Origin: Erythrobasidium yunnanense
Taxonomy: Eukaryota; Basidiomycota; Cystobasidiomycetes; Erythrobasidiales; Erythrobasidiaceae
NCBI GenBank assembly: GCA_001600175.1
Contig: BCJC01000007.1
Span: forward strand, 1,202,115-1,266,114
Direction of reading: 5' to 3'
DNA: 64,000 bases
Below the pieces are notes generated by a model that had not been told where the DNA came from, searched no databases, and saw nothing but the letters and a program-made list of their open reading frames with translations. A program made the position numbers and the translations under genes. Shown here piece after piece: positions 35,410-48,700 of this stretch; the stretch's first letter is position 1; the number at the start of each line of letters is the position of its first letter.

Positions 35410-37779
35410 ATGGCGAGTTTTGCGAGTTTCCAGAATGAGATCGAGCAGTATTCGCGACAGCATCTCAAAGCTGGCTACGCCAAAGAAGCCGCGACTTTGA
35501 CGGGAAAGCTTTCGAAAGCCAGCGTGCAAGCGGCGGCGGTGGCAGATGAGAATCGATCGCATGCAGCAGCTATCAAGCAAGTCGCAGAGGGTTCAGACGA
35601 TGATGGTAGAACGATACTCGTAAGTTCATGCGCGACGAGCCGTAAGAATCAAGACTGATGATCATGCAGGAGCGGCTACTCCATCCTACCGAAGCTTCTA
35701 CCTCTTCCCTGGCTTCACTGCTCAACAGGCATATAGAACTATCACAAGGAGAAGTGCTTCTGGCTCTTTCAGCCCATAACCTGAACGAAAAGTCATTAGC
35801 ATCACTGTTCGAAGCCCCGGACCGATCTGCCGGAACTTCATCTTCTTCTGCCCTCCCTTTAGTAACCAAGCAAGACACTCTGACCGCGTTGAATAGTATA
35901 AAAGAAGCTGCGGCCGAGGTCTCGCTGCACGCCTCGATCTTATGGAATCCTTTGGACGAGACTAACGAGTCAGAGGAGAATGCTCTTAGCAAGTACGCGC
36001 CGGAGACTAGTGCAAACGATGAAGAGACAACAAAGCTATGGACGGCAGGCGATGTGCTCTACGTCATGGTTCGTGCGAAGCCGCATACGGCAGAAGAGCT
36101 TCTGGAGCTGCGTGTTGCCGTGGTAGGCAATGTCGATGCAGGAAAGTCGACGCTGTTGGGTGTGATGACGAAAGGTCGTTTGGATGATGGCAGAGGGCGA
36201 GCGAGAGTTGCGCTCTTCAGACACAAGCATGAGATAGAGACTGGTAGGACCTCAAGCGTTGGTATGGAGATACTCGGCTTCGGACCTCAAGGGAATGAAG
36301 TTATGTCAGACGTCGTCGGTGGATCAGCAACTTCACAGCAGCCGCAAGGTGCGACCACAGCGGCCCGCAAAAAGGATCTTAGCTGGGATGAGATCTGCAA
36401 AGAGGCTGCTAAAGTCGTCGGCTTTATCGATCTTGCTGGGCATGAGAGGTGACTATCCATCTTGTAGTACGTGGACGGTACTAAAAATCCTTGCAGATAC
36501 TTCAAGACGACTATTGGTGCCCTTTCCTCCTGCGCTCCAGACTTTGTTCTGCTCATCATCGGAGCAAACGCGGGCATTGTCGGAATGAGCAAGGAGCATC
36601 TTTCGGTAGCCCTGGCGTTGAACGTTCCTGTCGTTTGCGTGGTCACCAAGATTGACAGCACGCCAGCAAACGTTCTCGACAGTACCCTCAAACAGCTTTC
36701 GAAGATCTTAAGGTCGCCAGGATGCAGGAAGCAGCCTGTCTATGTCAAGAACAGGGGTATGGCATGTAGTCTTGCTAAAGGTTTCGTGCAAGCCAAGTCA
36801 GTACTCCTGGACTATCGTCAGCATGGCAATAGCTAATGCATTTAGCAGAGCTGCTCCCATCTTCTTAGTCTCGAATGTCAACGGAGATGTAAGTATGCTT
36901 TTATGCCTGATTTGCGCGTGATACTGACTAACTTTCACCTCTTGTCGCGGACAGGGCTTGCAGTCTCTGAGTGGGTCGAATCCCGTTGCAAAACTTTCAC
37001 CAGACTGATCGAGACTTCCCTTCACTACAGAATACTTCCTCAACGCCTTGACTCCCGTGTCACAAAGCAAATTCGACCCGAACGCTGCGCTAGAGCTGTC
37101 TATCTCGGACGTCTTCTCAGTGCCCTTCGTGGGCTGCGTCGTCTCGGGAGTTATTCTTTCAGGATCCATTAAAGCAGGAGACAACATCCTGATAGGCGTA
37201 AGCTTTGCGGACTGATATTTAGACCGTGACTGATGCTGTTTCTTCCCTAGCCTGACTCGCTCGGTGCTTTCATCCCTACGTCTGTTCGATCAATAGAAAG
37301 AAAGCGAGTGAGGGTAGCTGGTGGAGAAGCGGGCCAGTCTGTAGCGCTGGCGCTGAAGCGAATCCGTCGAAACCAAGTCCGCAAAGGCATGGTCCTGTTA
37401 AGCGCAGACGCGACACCTAAAGCGGTCACTCGTTTCACTGCTTCCGTCCTGATCCTCTATCACAACTCTACTATCGCGAAAGGATATCAAGCCATGGCAC
37501 ACATAGGATCGATCCGACAGACGGTCAGGATCGTCGATATCGACAAGCCTTTCGTCAGAACCGGTGATAGAGCGTCAGTGGTCTTTGAGTTCATCAAGTC
37601 ACCCGAATTCACAAGACCTGGCTCTCGTATTCTATTCAGAGAGGGTAAGACGAAGGTGCGTCTTTGGTCTTTTCGCCTAGGTTATGCGGGAATTGATAAT
37701 CGCTGTGCAGGGTCTCGGAGTGATAACATCGCTCACAGGAGAGCTACCTGCAACGTCTACGGCACCGTCCAAGGCATAA
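35410..37779 (+). CDS. GTPBP1/GTPBP2-type translational GTPase
   Basis: EF-Tu-like GTPase of the GTPBP1 family, linked in animals to mRNA decay and ribosome rescue. 591 aa from exons 35410-35619, 35670-36448, 36497-36796, 36849-36888, 36955-36970, 37031-37197, 37251-37655 and 37711-37779. G1: [35 protein letters not shown] across intron 2; [15 protein letters not shown]4: VVTKID. Beta-barrel domains: [20 protein letters not shown] and [18 protein letters not shown]. One exon (36955-36970) is 16 nt and joins to give [14 protein letters not shown]. The N-terminal ~150 residues are fungal-specific and helical. Confidence 0.88.
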
Positions 37780-38122
37780 TCAGAAAGTCCGCATTCTGCC
37801 GGAACAGTCTTCGCGAGAAAGCGGTTATGTAGCATAATAGCAACAGTTCGAGCATTCGTTGAAGTTGTTGTCGTTGTGCGAAGTACCTCTGTATTGGGGC
37901 GAGCAGCGGACCACCTGCATGAGTGGCTCGGGTCCTCTGTCACGCTCAGATCAACCAATTCCTCTTTCGTCAAAGCATCCCGGAAAGCTCAGCCTTCGCG
38001 TCGCTGTGCACATCAAGAAGACCACAACACACTCCTTTCGCGGCCTGCTGACCTTCCAACCGCGAATCGGCGCGCACGAATTGGCCTCATCTGCTTTTGG
38101 CTATCGGATTTCGCGCAACAAC
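37780..38122. other. Intergenic, SET9 upstream region
   Basis: No protein-like frame or recognisable element. It contains the 3' flank of the GTPBP1-type gene and the SET9 promoter. Confidence 0.4.
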
Positions 38123-40309
38123 ATGGGCAAAAAGGTTACGACTCTCGAGCATGCGAAACGGGACGATGACCTGCTCAGGTAAGGCTCAAGGAAGATCTCG
38201 CCAGAACGCGATAGCGCTGGCTCGTCTGGGCGTGATCAGAGAAATTGACGCGACTATGCCATTGCTGTAGCTACCTCTTCATTGATCTGGCGTCATTTCT
38301 GGTCAGTAATCGTTACAGAGGAACTACGCGAAGCAAGCTGATATCCTGTCTACTTGCACAGCGGAGGAAGGACATGAGCCGCAAGATGCAGAGATCCGAT
38401 TTCAAAGTCCCGAACGTAGATTGGGATCAGACGCTCAATCTACTCGATAGAGTACGTATCTAATCGCCTTCCGGCTTTCTCTCGCTGACCAGTTCTGCTT
38501 TGTTTTGCTAGGTTTGGATAGGCGAGGTCGATTCGAAAGAGGCGGCACAGACTCTTCTGAGGTAATAAGCACCATTGTTCCCTTTAGGTATTGGGGTCAT
38601 CAAGCTGATCAACTCGACAGATGCGAAGCCATTAGAAAACTACTGGCCCAAAAGCGCGACGCCGCTCATCGGCAGCACCTTGAAGCGTTCGTTACCAGTT
38701 CAAGACACAAGCCCGATACGAAGACTGACACATGCTGTTGCTTGCAGACATATAGATCGCTACCTAGAGATGTGGCAGCCTGATGTAGGCTACGAGATCT
38801 TCGAGACTAAAAGATACAAGTCAAAGAAGGGCAAGCAGCGCCAGTCTGTCGGGCACCCCACAGCAGTCGCGTCTCAAGCAGACACTTCGTCGAATGGCAC
38901 CGGCGGGCCTGTTGCAAGCGGATCGCAAATATCAGAGGCACCTGCAGAGCCCAAGAAGCCAAATCCGCCTGTACTCGATCTGGGAGTCAGAGCACTCAGA
39001 GGATACGAAGTTGGCGAACACATCAGGCTTTTCGGAAGCGCAGTAGACATCACCGACGAACAAGATGACGAAATGAGAATGGATCCATCGGAGCTCAAGG
39101 CAGATGTAAGCGAGACTGCCCAAGCTGCCTTCTTGCATGAGCTGACTGTTTGGTCAACAGTTCAGCGTCCTCTTCAGTGCAACGCGAAACTGCTTCCAGC
39201 TGTTCATGGGCCCAGGTCGATTCGTCAACGTGAGCATTTTCCAGATAGATTGCCGAACTGCTATACTCATAATACTCTTGACTCCCGCTCCAGCACGACT
39301 GTCACAACAACGTTGAACTAGTCAGAACGGGCCGGAACCTGTGTTTCAAGGTCATTAGGCCAATCGAAATCCACGATGTAAGTACTTTGACACGGTAGGG
39401 AAGTTCGATGCTGATGCGTGGAGCGCAGGAGATCCTCACATACTACGGCTCGGAGTATTTCGGCGAGAAGAACGAGGCATGCCGCTGCGCTACATGCCAG
39501 GTGTAAGCAATGAGCTCTGTGTACGCGAATCCGTCTGACATTGCCACAGCAAAGGCGAAGGAGCCTTCTCAAGTCCATCAAAGAAGAGGAAGCAACAACA
39601 AACGGCTGCAAATGCCAAAGGCCGTACGCGATCTGGCCGGACATACGAGGTCCAGGAAGATAGCGACGCTTCGTCAAGCACAGTAAGTGCCAGAAGGACC
39701 GCTCCCGCTCCAGCAGGGAAACGCGGGAGAGGGAGAGCTCCGCTTGCGAAGGCAGTACTGGCCAAGCGAGCTAAGCTAGCTGCAAAGAAGAAAGCTGCAA
39801 GACAAGCCGGGGACGACAGCGAATTCGAAGATGACAGTAGCGACGATGATAGCGATCCCGACCCTCGAATCATCAAGCGCAGACGGCGCCGGGCCTCCAC
39901 ATCCAGTCTATCGGCATTGTCTGCTAGCGAGTCCGATCTCACCGATATGAGCGACCTCGAGGACAGCGTCGATCTACACGGCGTGGAAGTCGATGCAGAA
40001 ACAGGAACAGCTATCAATCCGCTTACTGGCGCGACAACTGCCCTCGAGCCAACTTCGGCCAATACTACACTACTGGCAGCATCTATCCCTGTTCTTGACG
40101 AAGGCGTACCCACTCCGCAATTGGCCACTCCTGCAGAAGAGCAGACATCTGGGTGGAGCACAGCTAGTGTACTGAAGAGTGCTACCGACTCGATCAACAA
40201 GATGATCTCGATTGTTTCTCCCAAAAGGCTTTCCCTGCCACAAACGCTTCCTCTGTCGCCCCGCACCGAGACCAGCGACGGAATGTCTTCTTACCAGCAG
40301 GACGAGTGA
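38123..40309 (+). CDS. SET9: Histone H4-K20 methyltransferase Set9 (Suv4-20/KMT5 family)
   Basis: Nuclear SET-domain enzyme that methylates H4 Lys20. 576 aa from exons 38123-38178, 38271-38451, 38512-38561, 38588-38686, 38748-39105, 39161-39229, 39294-39377, 39429-39502 and 39550-40309. N-terminal helical part: DDDLLSYLFIDLASFLVSN. SET core: RALRGYEVGEHIRLFGSAVD, DFSVLFSATRNCFQLFMGPG, RFVNHDCHNNVEL, PIEIHDEILTYYGSEYFG and post-SET CRCATC. The tail is basic then acidic, with GKRGRGRAP and IIKRRRRRAS. Intron 3 (38562-38587) is only 26 nt as modelled, and the donors at 38562 and 38687 are the least certain. Confidence 0.87.
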
Positions 40310-40379
40310 CTTGTATAGATATACCAGCTTGTAGCCATTCTTTCGGGTTACCTGGCTCTCTTGACGTTGTACTTGATCC

Positions 40380-42580
40380 TTATTCTTGTATGTACAGGTA
40401 GCTGAGCCGCAACCACGACCATATCAGACCGATTGCACAGTACACGCTGGTCGCCATTAGAGGCAGGAATTCCATTGCCGGCTTCGCCAAGTCTACTTCT
40501 TGTGCTCGGTCAGCCAGAAGGTCACTAGCGATGGCAGCTGATGTTGCTGAGAAGAAATATGGATGCACGACTGAGACGAAGAACTGCAGTAGAGGAAAGC
40601 CGGCCATGTAGAGATTCTCCAGATAGCCCACAATAATTGAAAGGCTTGAGGGGTTTGGCCTGCTCACACTCGGATCAGTAGGAAGGAGGCTGCGCGAGAG
40701 ACGACGGTCTACATACGTGTATACAGTCCTCGACAAGGCTGGAAAGAAGACTAACGCCCATACACTCGCATATATCAGCTTGATCGGTGTTTCTGTAGCT
40801 TACGGAGTCAGCTGTCTCTACATGAGGTAGCGAAAGGCTACCTACCTGCGGGCTGAATGAGGAGCGGGAACAAGGCGAAGACGCCAGACACCGTTGCCAG
40901 CATGAAGATTCGGAGGTGGGCATAGCTTTCAGTGGCTAGGAGGCTATCGAGAGACTTTCAGCTGTGCAACATCAGCATCAGGAGACTGTGGAACGCACCT
41001 CAAAGGCACAAGTGCCAGAAGAATTGCTTTCTCATGTACGTGAAAGCCGAAATGAAAGGAGGTGAATGCCGAAAGCACGATTGCTGTGACGAATCGCTTT
41101 GGCGATGGCTGCTTCCACAGCTTCAATCCGTATACCTGATGCAAGATCTCTCAGTTTGGCCTCCGAAGAGGATAAGTAGGACTACGTACCGCATTCACTG
41201 CTAGCGTGATTGCAAAGCAGTGAATCGCCTTGATCTCAGGAAGGACGCCAAAAGTGATGTCTCCCACTAGTCCTCGAGAGGCTGAATGTATAGCTTCTGT
41301 TTTTACGGACAACCCTCGGAATAGCAAGTCTATCAGGTGATGGTCAGCATTCACCCGTGCGGGCAAGGCAGGAGTACTCACATTTGACTAGAACCCGATC
41401 AGCTGCGCTGTATATAGCCCATACATTTCCTGCCCAGTAAGCGTGGTTGAGACCCCGCTGGAAAGGAAAGAGCCGGGAAAAGATTTGGGTCAACTGGGAA
41501 AGACCCCCCAGCGCAACGAAGGGTGCGAAGGCAGATGCTGTGACGAAGATGACTATTGCTGCCAGCTGTACGAGGCGATGCGCCTGGAATGCACCTGTTT
41601 AAGCTGTCAGTGAGCTCGTTCGGCTGATCGAGACTATGAAGGCATACCTTTGCCATCAAAGCAGGAAGCCCGAAAGAGATACACAATGAAAGGAGGTGCC
41701 AGGTAGACGAATATATGCTTGAAGTTTAGCAGAACAGCGAAGTACAGCGCACACATGGCATGATTGCCCTGCGAGAAACGCTCAGGTCCAGATCGTTCAT
41801 CTGCGACTGCATTACATACCTCTCTAGCATACGCTATGCTAAGCAGCAGCAAGTTCAGTAGCATCCCATTATATTGGAAGTGCATAGAGTCCACAATTAA
41901 CAGACCGGGATGCAGGAAGATGGAGGCAGCCACTAATCGCGTTTGCGAATCACTTGGGCGTATCGTCCTGTCTCTTCACGTCAGTTTTCGTAGAATACAA
42001 GATACAAGCTGATCCTACTTGAATAGAGCAAAGGCCAGGACCAGCTCGGATACGATGACTGATGTACGCTGAAAGGCGACTGTAGACCATGTTGATATAG
42101 GAGTCTTGCTGAGTTGCGTTATGCTCGGATCCAGCATGTATGCGACTCCGGCCAGAAGCCTCTCGAAGTAAGCGAAGAAAGGCGGCTGTGTGTTGGCTCT
42201 TTCAGCTTTATCTCATGCGAACCAGAAGTGGTATGTGTACGTAGTCCAGCGTCCATTCTGACGTTGCCTGCCGTTACTTTCAGCATTAGAGCCGAACGCT
42301 CTCAAGCTCTCTTTCGCTCACCTCGAAGTACCATTCTTTCAAGGGCAGACTCTTCGTTATAGCGAGCCAGTTGCGATGGACCTCAAAGTCCGTGCTGCGA
42401 CTAGCCAGCGCAAAAGGTAGAACGCGTTACTTTTCGTGCTTTGTTGATGCTTTCGTAAGGATTGACTGACTATGCCGGGAAGAGCAAGACTTTGGCAAAG
42501 AGCGATGCAACGAAGATATCTCGTTCTGTCTTGCCGAATCTAGAAGACTGAGGGTACGCTGGAACACCTGACGGTTCCAT
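40380..42580 (-). CDS. ALG8: Dolichyl-P-Glc:Glc1Man9GlcNAc2-PP-dolichol alpha-1,3-glucosyltransferase (Alg8)
   Basis: ER membrane enzyme that adds the second glucose to the N-glycan precursor. 567 aa from exons 42580-42471, 42400-42322, 42267-42241, 42185-42019, 41967-41648, 41594-41382, 41329-41190, 41135-40999, 40943-40846 and 40792-40380. Motifs: [56 protein letters not shown] and [13 protein letters not shown], the ALG6/ALG8 C-terminal signature. Many hydrophobic segments fit a polytopic GT-C enzyme. ALG8 is preferred over ALG6 by [11 protein letters not shown] and the weak DDLL-like features. The stop is 70 bp from that of SET9. Confidence 0.88.
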
Positions 42581-42657
42581 TTTATGATAGAGTTCGGATG
42601 AGACAGAGCCCCCTAACTTCGCTTACAACATAAACAAGAAGGCGTCTCTATGACAGT

Positions 42658-45350
42658 CTACACTTCTTTCACGTTCTCAGGTCGGTTCTGCTCTCTGGAG
42701 TCCAAGATAGAATCCATGGTAGCTTCTTGACTCTGGTATCCCCAAAGAGTCGCATATACTCCGCCTTCCATCGCTAGCAGCTCTTGATGCGTGCCCTGCT
42801 CCGCGACTTTGCCGTCTTTGAGCACGATGATGAGATCTGTTATTGTCTTCAGCTCGATATACGTACACCTGACGGAAATGGCCTGGCTTACCTGCATCTG
42901 AAATCGTTTTGAGCCTGTGAGCAACGAAGACACTCGTCCGCTGCTTATCCAAAAGCACGTTGTTGATGTTCCGCGTCACGTCGGCCTCGGTATATGTGTC
43001 CAGAGCTGAAGTCTGGGCACCCTGGTCAGCTTTACTTCTTGCTTGTCTCGTAGGCTACACTTACTGCTTCATCGAAGAACAATATGGGAGAGTCCTTCAG
43101 CAAAAGTCTTGCAACAGCCAAGCGCTGCTTCTCTCCTCCACTGATCATGCTGGGTGGACGTGCCTCTCAGCATGAGCACCTGCACAGTGTTATTGGAAGC
43201 TTACAGTCCACGCTCTCCGACTTTCGTAGACCATTTCTCGGGCAGCGATTCGATAGTATGATATATGTTTGCCTTCCTACACGCGTCTTTGACTTCATCA
43301 TCTGTTGCGCTCAAGCGACCATATCTGACATTATGCATTATGTCCGAGTTGAAGAGCGGCGTGTCTTGAGGCACGACTCCAATAGCCTCTCTCAGGCTCT
43401 GCATCTGAACATCTTTCAAATCCTGGCCATCTATCGTGATTTTGCCAGATGCAGGATCGTAGAACCGGAACAAAAGTCTGAAGATCGTGGATTTCCCGCA
43501 GCCTGAAGGGCCGACGATAGCGACTTTCTTACCAGCTGGGATAGTGAAAGAAAGATCGCTGAAGATAGTCCTGTCAGGTCGATAGCCGAAAGTGACGTTC
43601 TCGAAGCGGATCTCTCCGCGTGTTGTGGTCAGAGGTAGTGCATTCTCTTTGTCTTTGACGCCGAGCTGGACGTTTTGTAAGCTGAAAAGAGCGTCCATGT
43701 CGATCAGACTCTGTCGGAGTTCTCGATAGACGGTCCCTAGGAAATTTAGGGGAAGAGAGAGTTGAAACACGAGCTGATTGACCATGACGAGGTCTCCGAC
43801 CGTCATGCTTCCAGACATGACACCCTGAGCAGCCAACCACATCATAAGCGTCAGAGACGATGAGAAGATAGCTCCTTGCCCCGAATTCAGGTATGCTAGA
43901 GAAGTAGCGATCTTGACGGACGCTTTCTCGTAGTCTTTCATCGCGGCATCGTATTGCCCAACTTCATACTTCTCATTGTTGAAATGCTTCACTGCTTCGT
44001 AGTTGATAAGAGAGTCGACGGAGACGGTGGCTGCGCGATTGTCGGCTTGATTGGCTTCTTTTCGGAAGCGTATCCTGCAGAAAACTACTATCAGTGTCTT
44101 GAACTCTTGATATTCACATTGACCAGCTCACCGCCACGTCGTAGTCTTGATGGTGAAGTAAGTATAGGCTATCATCGTCATCATCGTGATGCTAGCGAAG
44201 TTGAAGCCGAAGTTATATGTCTATACAATATCACTGTCATATTTCACTTCTGAGTTGTATCAGACTCACAAGTATACCGCACACAAGGGAGATTTCCAAT
44301 GCAGTCGGGACGACATGGAACAGTATCGAGGTGAGGAGGAAGGAGATACCTCTGTGAAAGAAGACACTCAGCAGATTTCAGAAGCAGCGCTTCATCATTG
44401 ATCACTTTGTTCCTCTGTCTATAGCTCGCGTGAGTCCTCCCGTATTCCGGCTCAAATGGAACTGGACATCTAGGTTCAAGAGATGACTGAAGACATTCCT
44501 AGCGACTCTTCGTATGGCGCCTTGTGCTACATTTGCAAAGACGGCGTTCCGTAGCTCGGAGAACAAGGATGAAAATATCCTTGCCAGGCCGTCTATCGAA
44601 AATTGTTAACACCGTTCTACAGTTGGGAATTGCAATATCGGACGCACAACCGACTACTGCTGTCCCAGCTAGCGTCCATACTGTCTGTTCTGCCGATAAC
44701 TCGGCTATAGGTATGTTGAGGGAGTCTACTATCGACTTGAAGTAGAAGGGCACTTGTACATTGAGGAGCTGCATAGTACAACATGTTCAGCATGTAACCG
44801 CGTTCGGACGCGGCTCAATCCAATCTACCTTTCCTGCCGCCAGCAGGGAGAGAGCTATAACGACTCTTGCTTTTGTCGACACGTCGCCTTTCGGCCATAT
44901 GTTTGGTATCAAGCGCTTGATTATCTGGATATCCTGCAAGCGCTGTTCTTTATCATTCGACTTTATGTCGGAGCCTGGCGTTGCGTCTTTCGGCGAGGGC
45001 GGCGGTTTCGCTTTCACTACTGCGCCTGAAGAGGCTTCTTTCTGCTTCGCTTGCGCTGGTGGTTGCGCCTGCTGAGGTGCTTGATTCGCAAGATGGGAGA
45101 AAGGCCGACATGACGAGAATAGGGACGAAGTAGCTAGGCTAAGCTTGGAAGTGGATGGAAGATGTGGATAGCGAGAGGATAGGCATGGAAATGCAGACAC
45201 CGAGGGAGATGTGATTCTACGTCTCGAAGTTGTCGACGATGATGATGCGACCGAACTCAGAGGCCGACAAGATAGCTTTAAGTTGCGCTGAGATCCAGGA
45301 CAGCTGGCCAGAAAGGCCTGCCGTAGACGCGGCATCGACCTAGCTAACAA
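42658..45350 (-). CDS. ATM1: Mitochondrial ABC transporter Atm1
   Basis: Inner-membrane half-transporter that exports a sulfur-containing intermediate for cytosolic Fe-S assembly. 751 aa from exons 45350-44829, 44768-44648, 44592-44406, 44351-44270, 44220-44132, 44074-43205, 43149-43065, 43012-42892 and 42836-42658. The presequence is Arg/Ser-rich ([13 protein letters not shown]). Family blocks: [20 protein letters not shown] and [20 protein letters not shown]. Walker [16 protein letters not shown]; signature: [18 protein letters not shown]; Walker [22 protein letters not shown]-loop: [13 protein letters not shown]. The intron at 44647 joins to restore [20 protein letters not shown]. Divergent from the ferric-reductase-like gene. 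Confidence 0.93.
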
Positions 45351-45754
45351 AGCTTAGCTACCGCAACCTTGATGTTTCTCAAGGTCGAATGGACTGATTG
45401 ATCGGAACAGCACCAAAGCGACTTATCAAATTACGAAGACATCTTTCAAAAATTGAAGAAAGCTTATACATCCACAACCTATGTATCTATAAGACTTCGT
45501 ACACTACGGCGCCGAATCTATAGCAAGTCGCGCACGGCAAAACAAGCACAGCTTTTGAGTAGATACCGATATCTGATCATTTTCAAGACCCTCCTTCACA
45601 CTTTACATTGTAACAGCAAGACGACGAATAACCTCCTGGCGAGCTGCCGGCGAGCGAAAGAACCAGCGAAAACCAAGAGGCTGCGCGCAGGCCGCGACGG
45701 CTGAGTTCTCGACTATCATCAACCTGAAACCTTAGCCAATACACCAACGCAATC
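45351..45754. promoter_or_regulatory. Shared promoter of ATM1 and the ferric-reductase-like gene
   Basis: 404 bp between two start codons on opposite strands. One full GATA core, TGATAAG on the minus strand, lies at 45422-45428. Iron-responsive GATA factors bind related sites in basidiomycetes, but a single core is weak evidence. No coding frame is seen. Confidence 0.4.
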
Positions 45755-48700
45755 ATGTCTATCAGCTTTGCCAGAGTAGCTGGTACCAGCACCACGATGG
45801 CTGGAACCAATGTCTACTCAGCCTATGCTCCTCCCACCGCTACCGCAGCACAGAACGGCCAACTCTCAGGCCAAGACATATCAGACTACTACCTCAGAGT
45901 CTTCTTCACCAAACCCTACCTGGATGCGCATACTCTGAGCTTCCCATCATGGCGATATGCCTACATCTTTTGGTTTGTCCTCATCTTCCTGTTCGGAGTT
46001 TGGACTATCATGCATCAATTGCATTGGAGAGCAGGGTTCATAGGCGCAGCATATCGTAAATACGGGATGCGAAAGGTTACATTCGGGAAGAAACCACCAC
46101 CGCGGTCATCAGCAGCCCACGCCGGTACAGCAACAGCGCCTGCCAAACGCAGGCGTAATTGGACATCAATGACTATCTCACAACTCGTTGGACTGGTACT
46201 TCTCGTGGCTTTCACATTCGTGATGTGCTATGTCGGGCCAGACTTCATTCAGCCCCGAGAATGCATGTTTGGTGGCGAGTGCGCCTATGTAGCAGTCAAT
46301 GGAGACGGTGCTACAAATCAGTTTTCAAGGAAGAGGGCTTTGCAGGCAGCAGCGACGGAGGGTCTACATCGCCTGGTCAAGCGGCGGAAAGCAAGATACG
46401 GTAAGGCATTTCTCAGCTGGTTGCGTTACGTACGCTGAAGATGGCATACTCTTTACATAGCCTGGTCTGTGCTTACGTGCGTACTTCTATCATGCGATCT
46501 GGCCGGATCAAAGGCTGACTTCGTTCTGCAGTGATCCCCTGCTGGCCGCACCCAATTTTACGATCGACAAGAATTACTGGGCAAGTGCCAACCGCGTCGG
46601 ATTGATAGCTTATGCTTTCCTACCCTTGAGCGTCGCCCTAGCGCTTAAACAATGGCCAATGAACCCTTTCGCCGCACCCTTCTTTACCAACCTAGGGATA
46701 GACAAGACTGCTTTCTGGCATCGATGGATCGGAAGACTCGTTTGGGTGCTCAGTACGGTCCATACGGGCCTTTGGACAAAGCAGCTTTTCATCGACTTAA
46801 ATCCCTTCAATGAGCCTACCTTCTATACATCCTTCAAATGGCACCGTCTCATGGCAGGCGCAGTGGTAAGTCATTCGCAACTTGCAATCTGCAACATAAG
46901 CACTAACAAGACTCGTAGGCATATGGGTTCTTGACGGTAATGGTCGCTTTCTCCTTTAAGCCACTCCGCAATCGATACTACGAGCTCTTCTACTATTCGC
47001 ACGTCGTTCTAACACTCGGCTTCCTAGTCGGCATCATTATCCACTACCAAGCTTTGCAAGGCTGGGCCCTGTTAGCTGCTTGCTTATGGGGACTTGAACG
47101 TCTCGTCCGATTCGGAGTCTATGTCTACCTGAACTATGGTAGAGGCATACCTGTCTTCGGAGAAGGCAGCATCGGAAAGTCGCAGTTTACGTCAAGAGGC
47201 GCACATGACTCAGGATTCAAGGTACATACGGTGGAAAAGAGACTTTCAGCGGAAAGTCAGAAGTATGCTCCAGCGAATGCAGGCAGCCTAAGCACAAACC
47301 CATATGGAAACGAAGAATGGTCAGCTGCTTCCAGATCTACGCAGAACCTGCAAGATTCGCTCGCACCTGTTCAGAGTGAACGACAACCTGTTTACGCCTA
47401 CGGAGTCGGCAACAACAACAGCGCTCTCAGGTCCTCGTCTCCTGCTCCATATACGTTAGCGGGACCATCTGCTCTCTTATCACAACTGCACCGAACTCAG
47501 CCTATACCACGAGGTTATGCACTAGCGCAAATCCTGCCTGGCAAGGTCATCAAGCTCACTCTTCATACTCCTCGCCATTTCAACTGGAAACCAGGCCAGC
47601 ATGTTCAGCTGACTGTACCGAGTGTGCGATGGTGGCAGAGTCATCCTTACTCGATCTGCAATGCGCAAGATATGACAGAACGCCTACTTAGCCGCAGACC
47701 AGACGGAGAAGATAAAGCAGGATCAGAGATAGTAATGCTCATGAGCGTCAGAAGGGGCTTCACGAAACACCTTTACGATTCACTGGTGAACAAGCGGAAA
47801 CGTCTAGTCAGTAGCAGTTCCAGCTACGGTAACGACAAGAACTCGAACGGTCAGCTATCAAGCGAGGGCGTGCTCATTCGCGCTCAAACATACCTGCCAA
47901 CTGGATCAGCAGCAAGAGCACACTGGCATGATTTCTCTACTGTCGTTCTCGTAGCCGCTGGAACAGGTATCACATATTCTCTTTCTGTATTGGAGGATTT
48001 GTGCTTTCAGATGGCGAAGAAGGATGCGGCTCTACGAGGAGACAAACCATCATGGGCGCGCTCGCAAGGCAAACGTAAGCAGAAACCGACGAATATCGGC
48101 AGAGTCCGCTTCGTTTGGATCATGAGGGAATACTGTAAGTAGTGCTTGATCCAAGACTAGCAGGGAAGACTGACTCACAAATCTAATTTTCCAGCCCATC
48201 TTGCATGGATAGCACCTGCTCTTCGCCGATGTCTTGACATCGCAGATCCTGCTCGTCTTCGAGTCGACCTGTTCGTGACGCGCGAAGCCGCTCGTGCGCC
48301 ACAAGGGCCGGCTTTCTCGCAATCCTACTCTCCCTATCCTACATCGGACAATCTACAATACACTCCAGGCTTCGAACATGGCGATGCCGATTTCAAGCCT
48401 CCAGCACCTGGCTTCGCTCGACATGCTAGAACGGGAAGCGCCGATAGTAGCATGAGTGATCTTTCGCGGACTGTCGTCGATGGGCGCGACTACCCCTCCA
48501 AGCAGACTGCGTATGACAGCGAGCATTCTCAGACTGGTATAGTAACTACGCAGCCTGACGAAACAGCAGACTTCTCAGTCACGGATATGGTTCTTTTCGA
48601 TGGAGAAGAAGATCTACCTACAAGCACCGCAGACGAGGAGATGTCCAAGAACATCAGGAAAGAGGGCAAACTTCGTCGTGCACTCAGCCGAAAGCGGACC

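Noticed and set aside
39680-39700. A GTAAGT donor-like site inside the last SET9 exon
   Set aside because: The frame stays open across it with a consistent basic/acidic tail, and no matching acceptor improves the protein.
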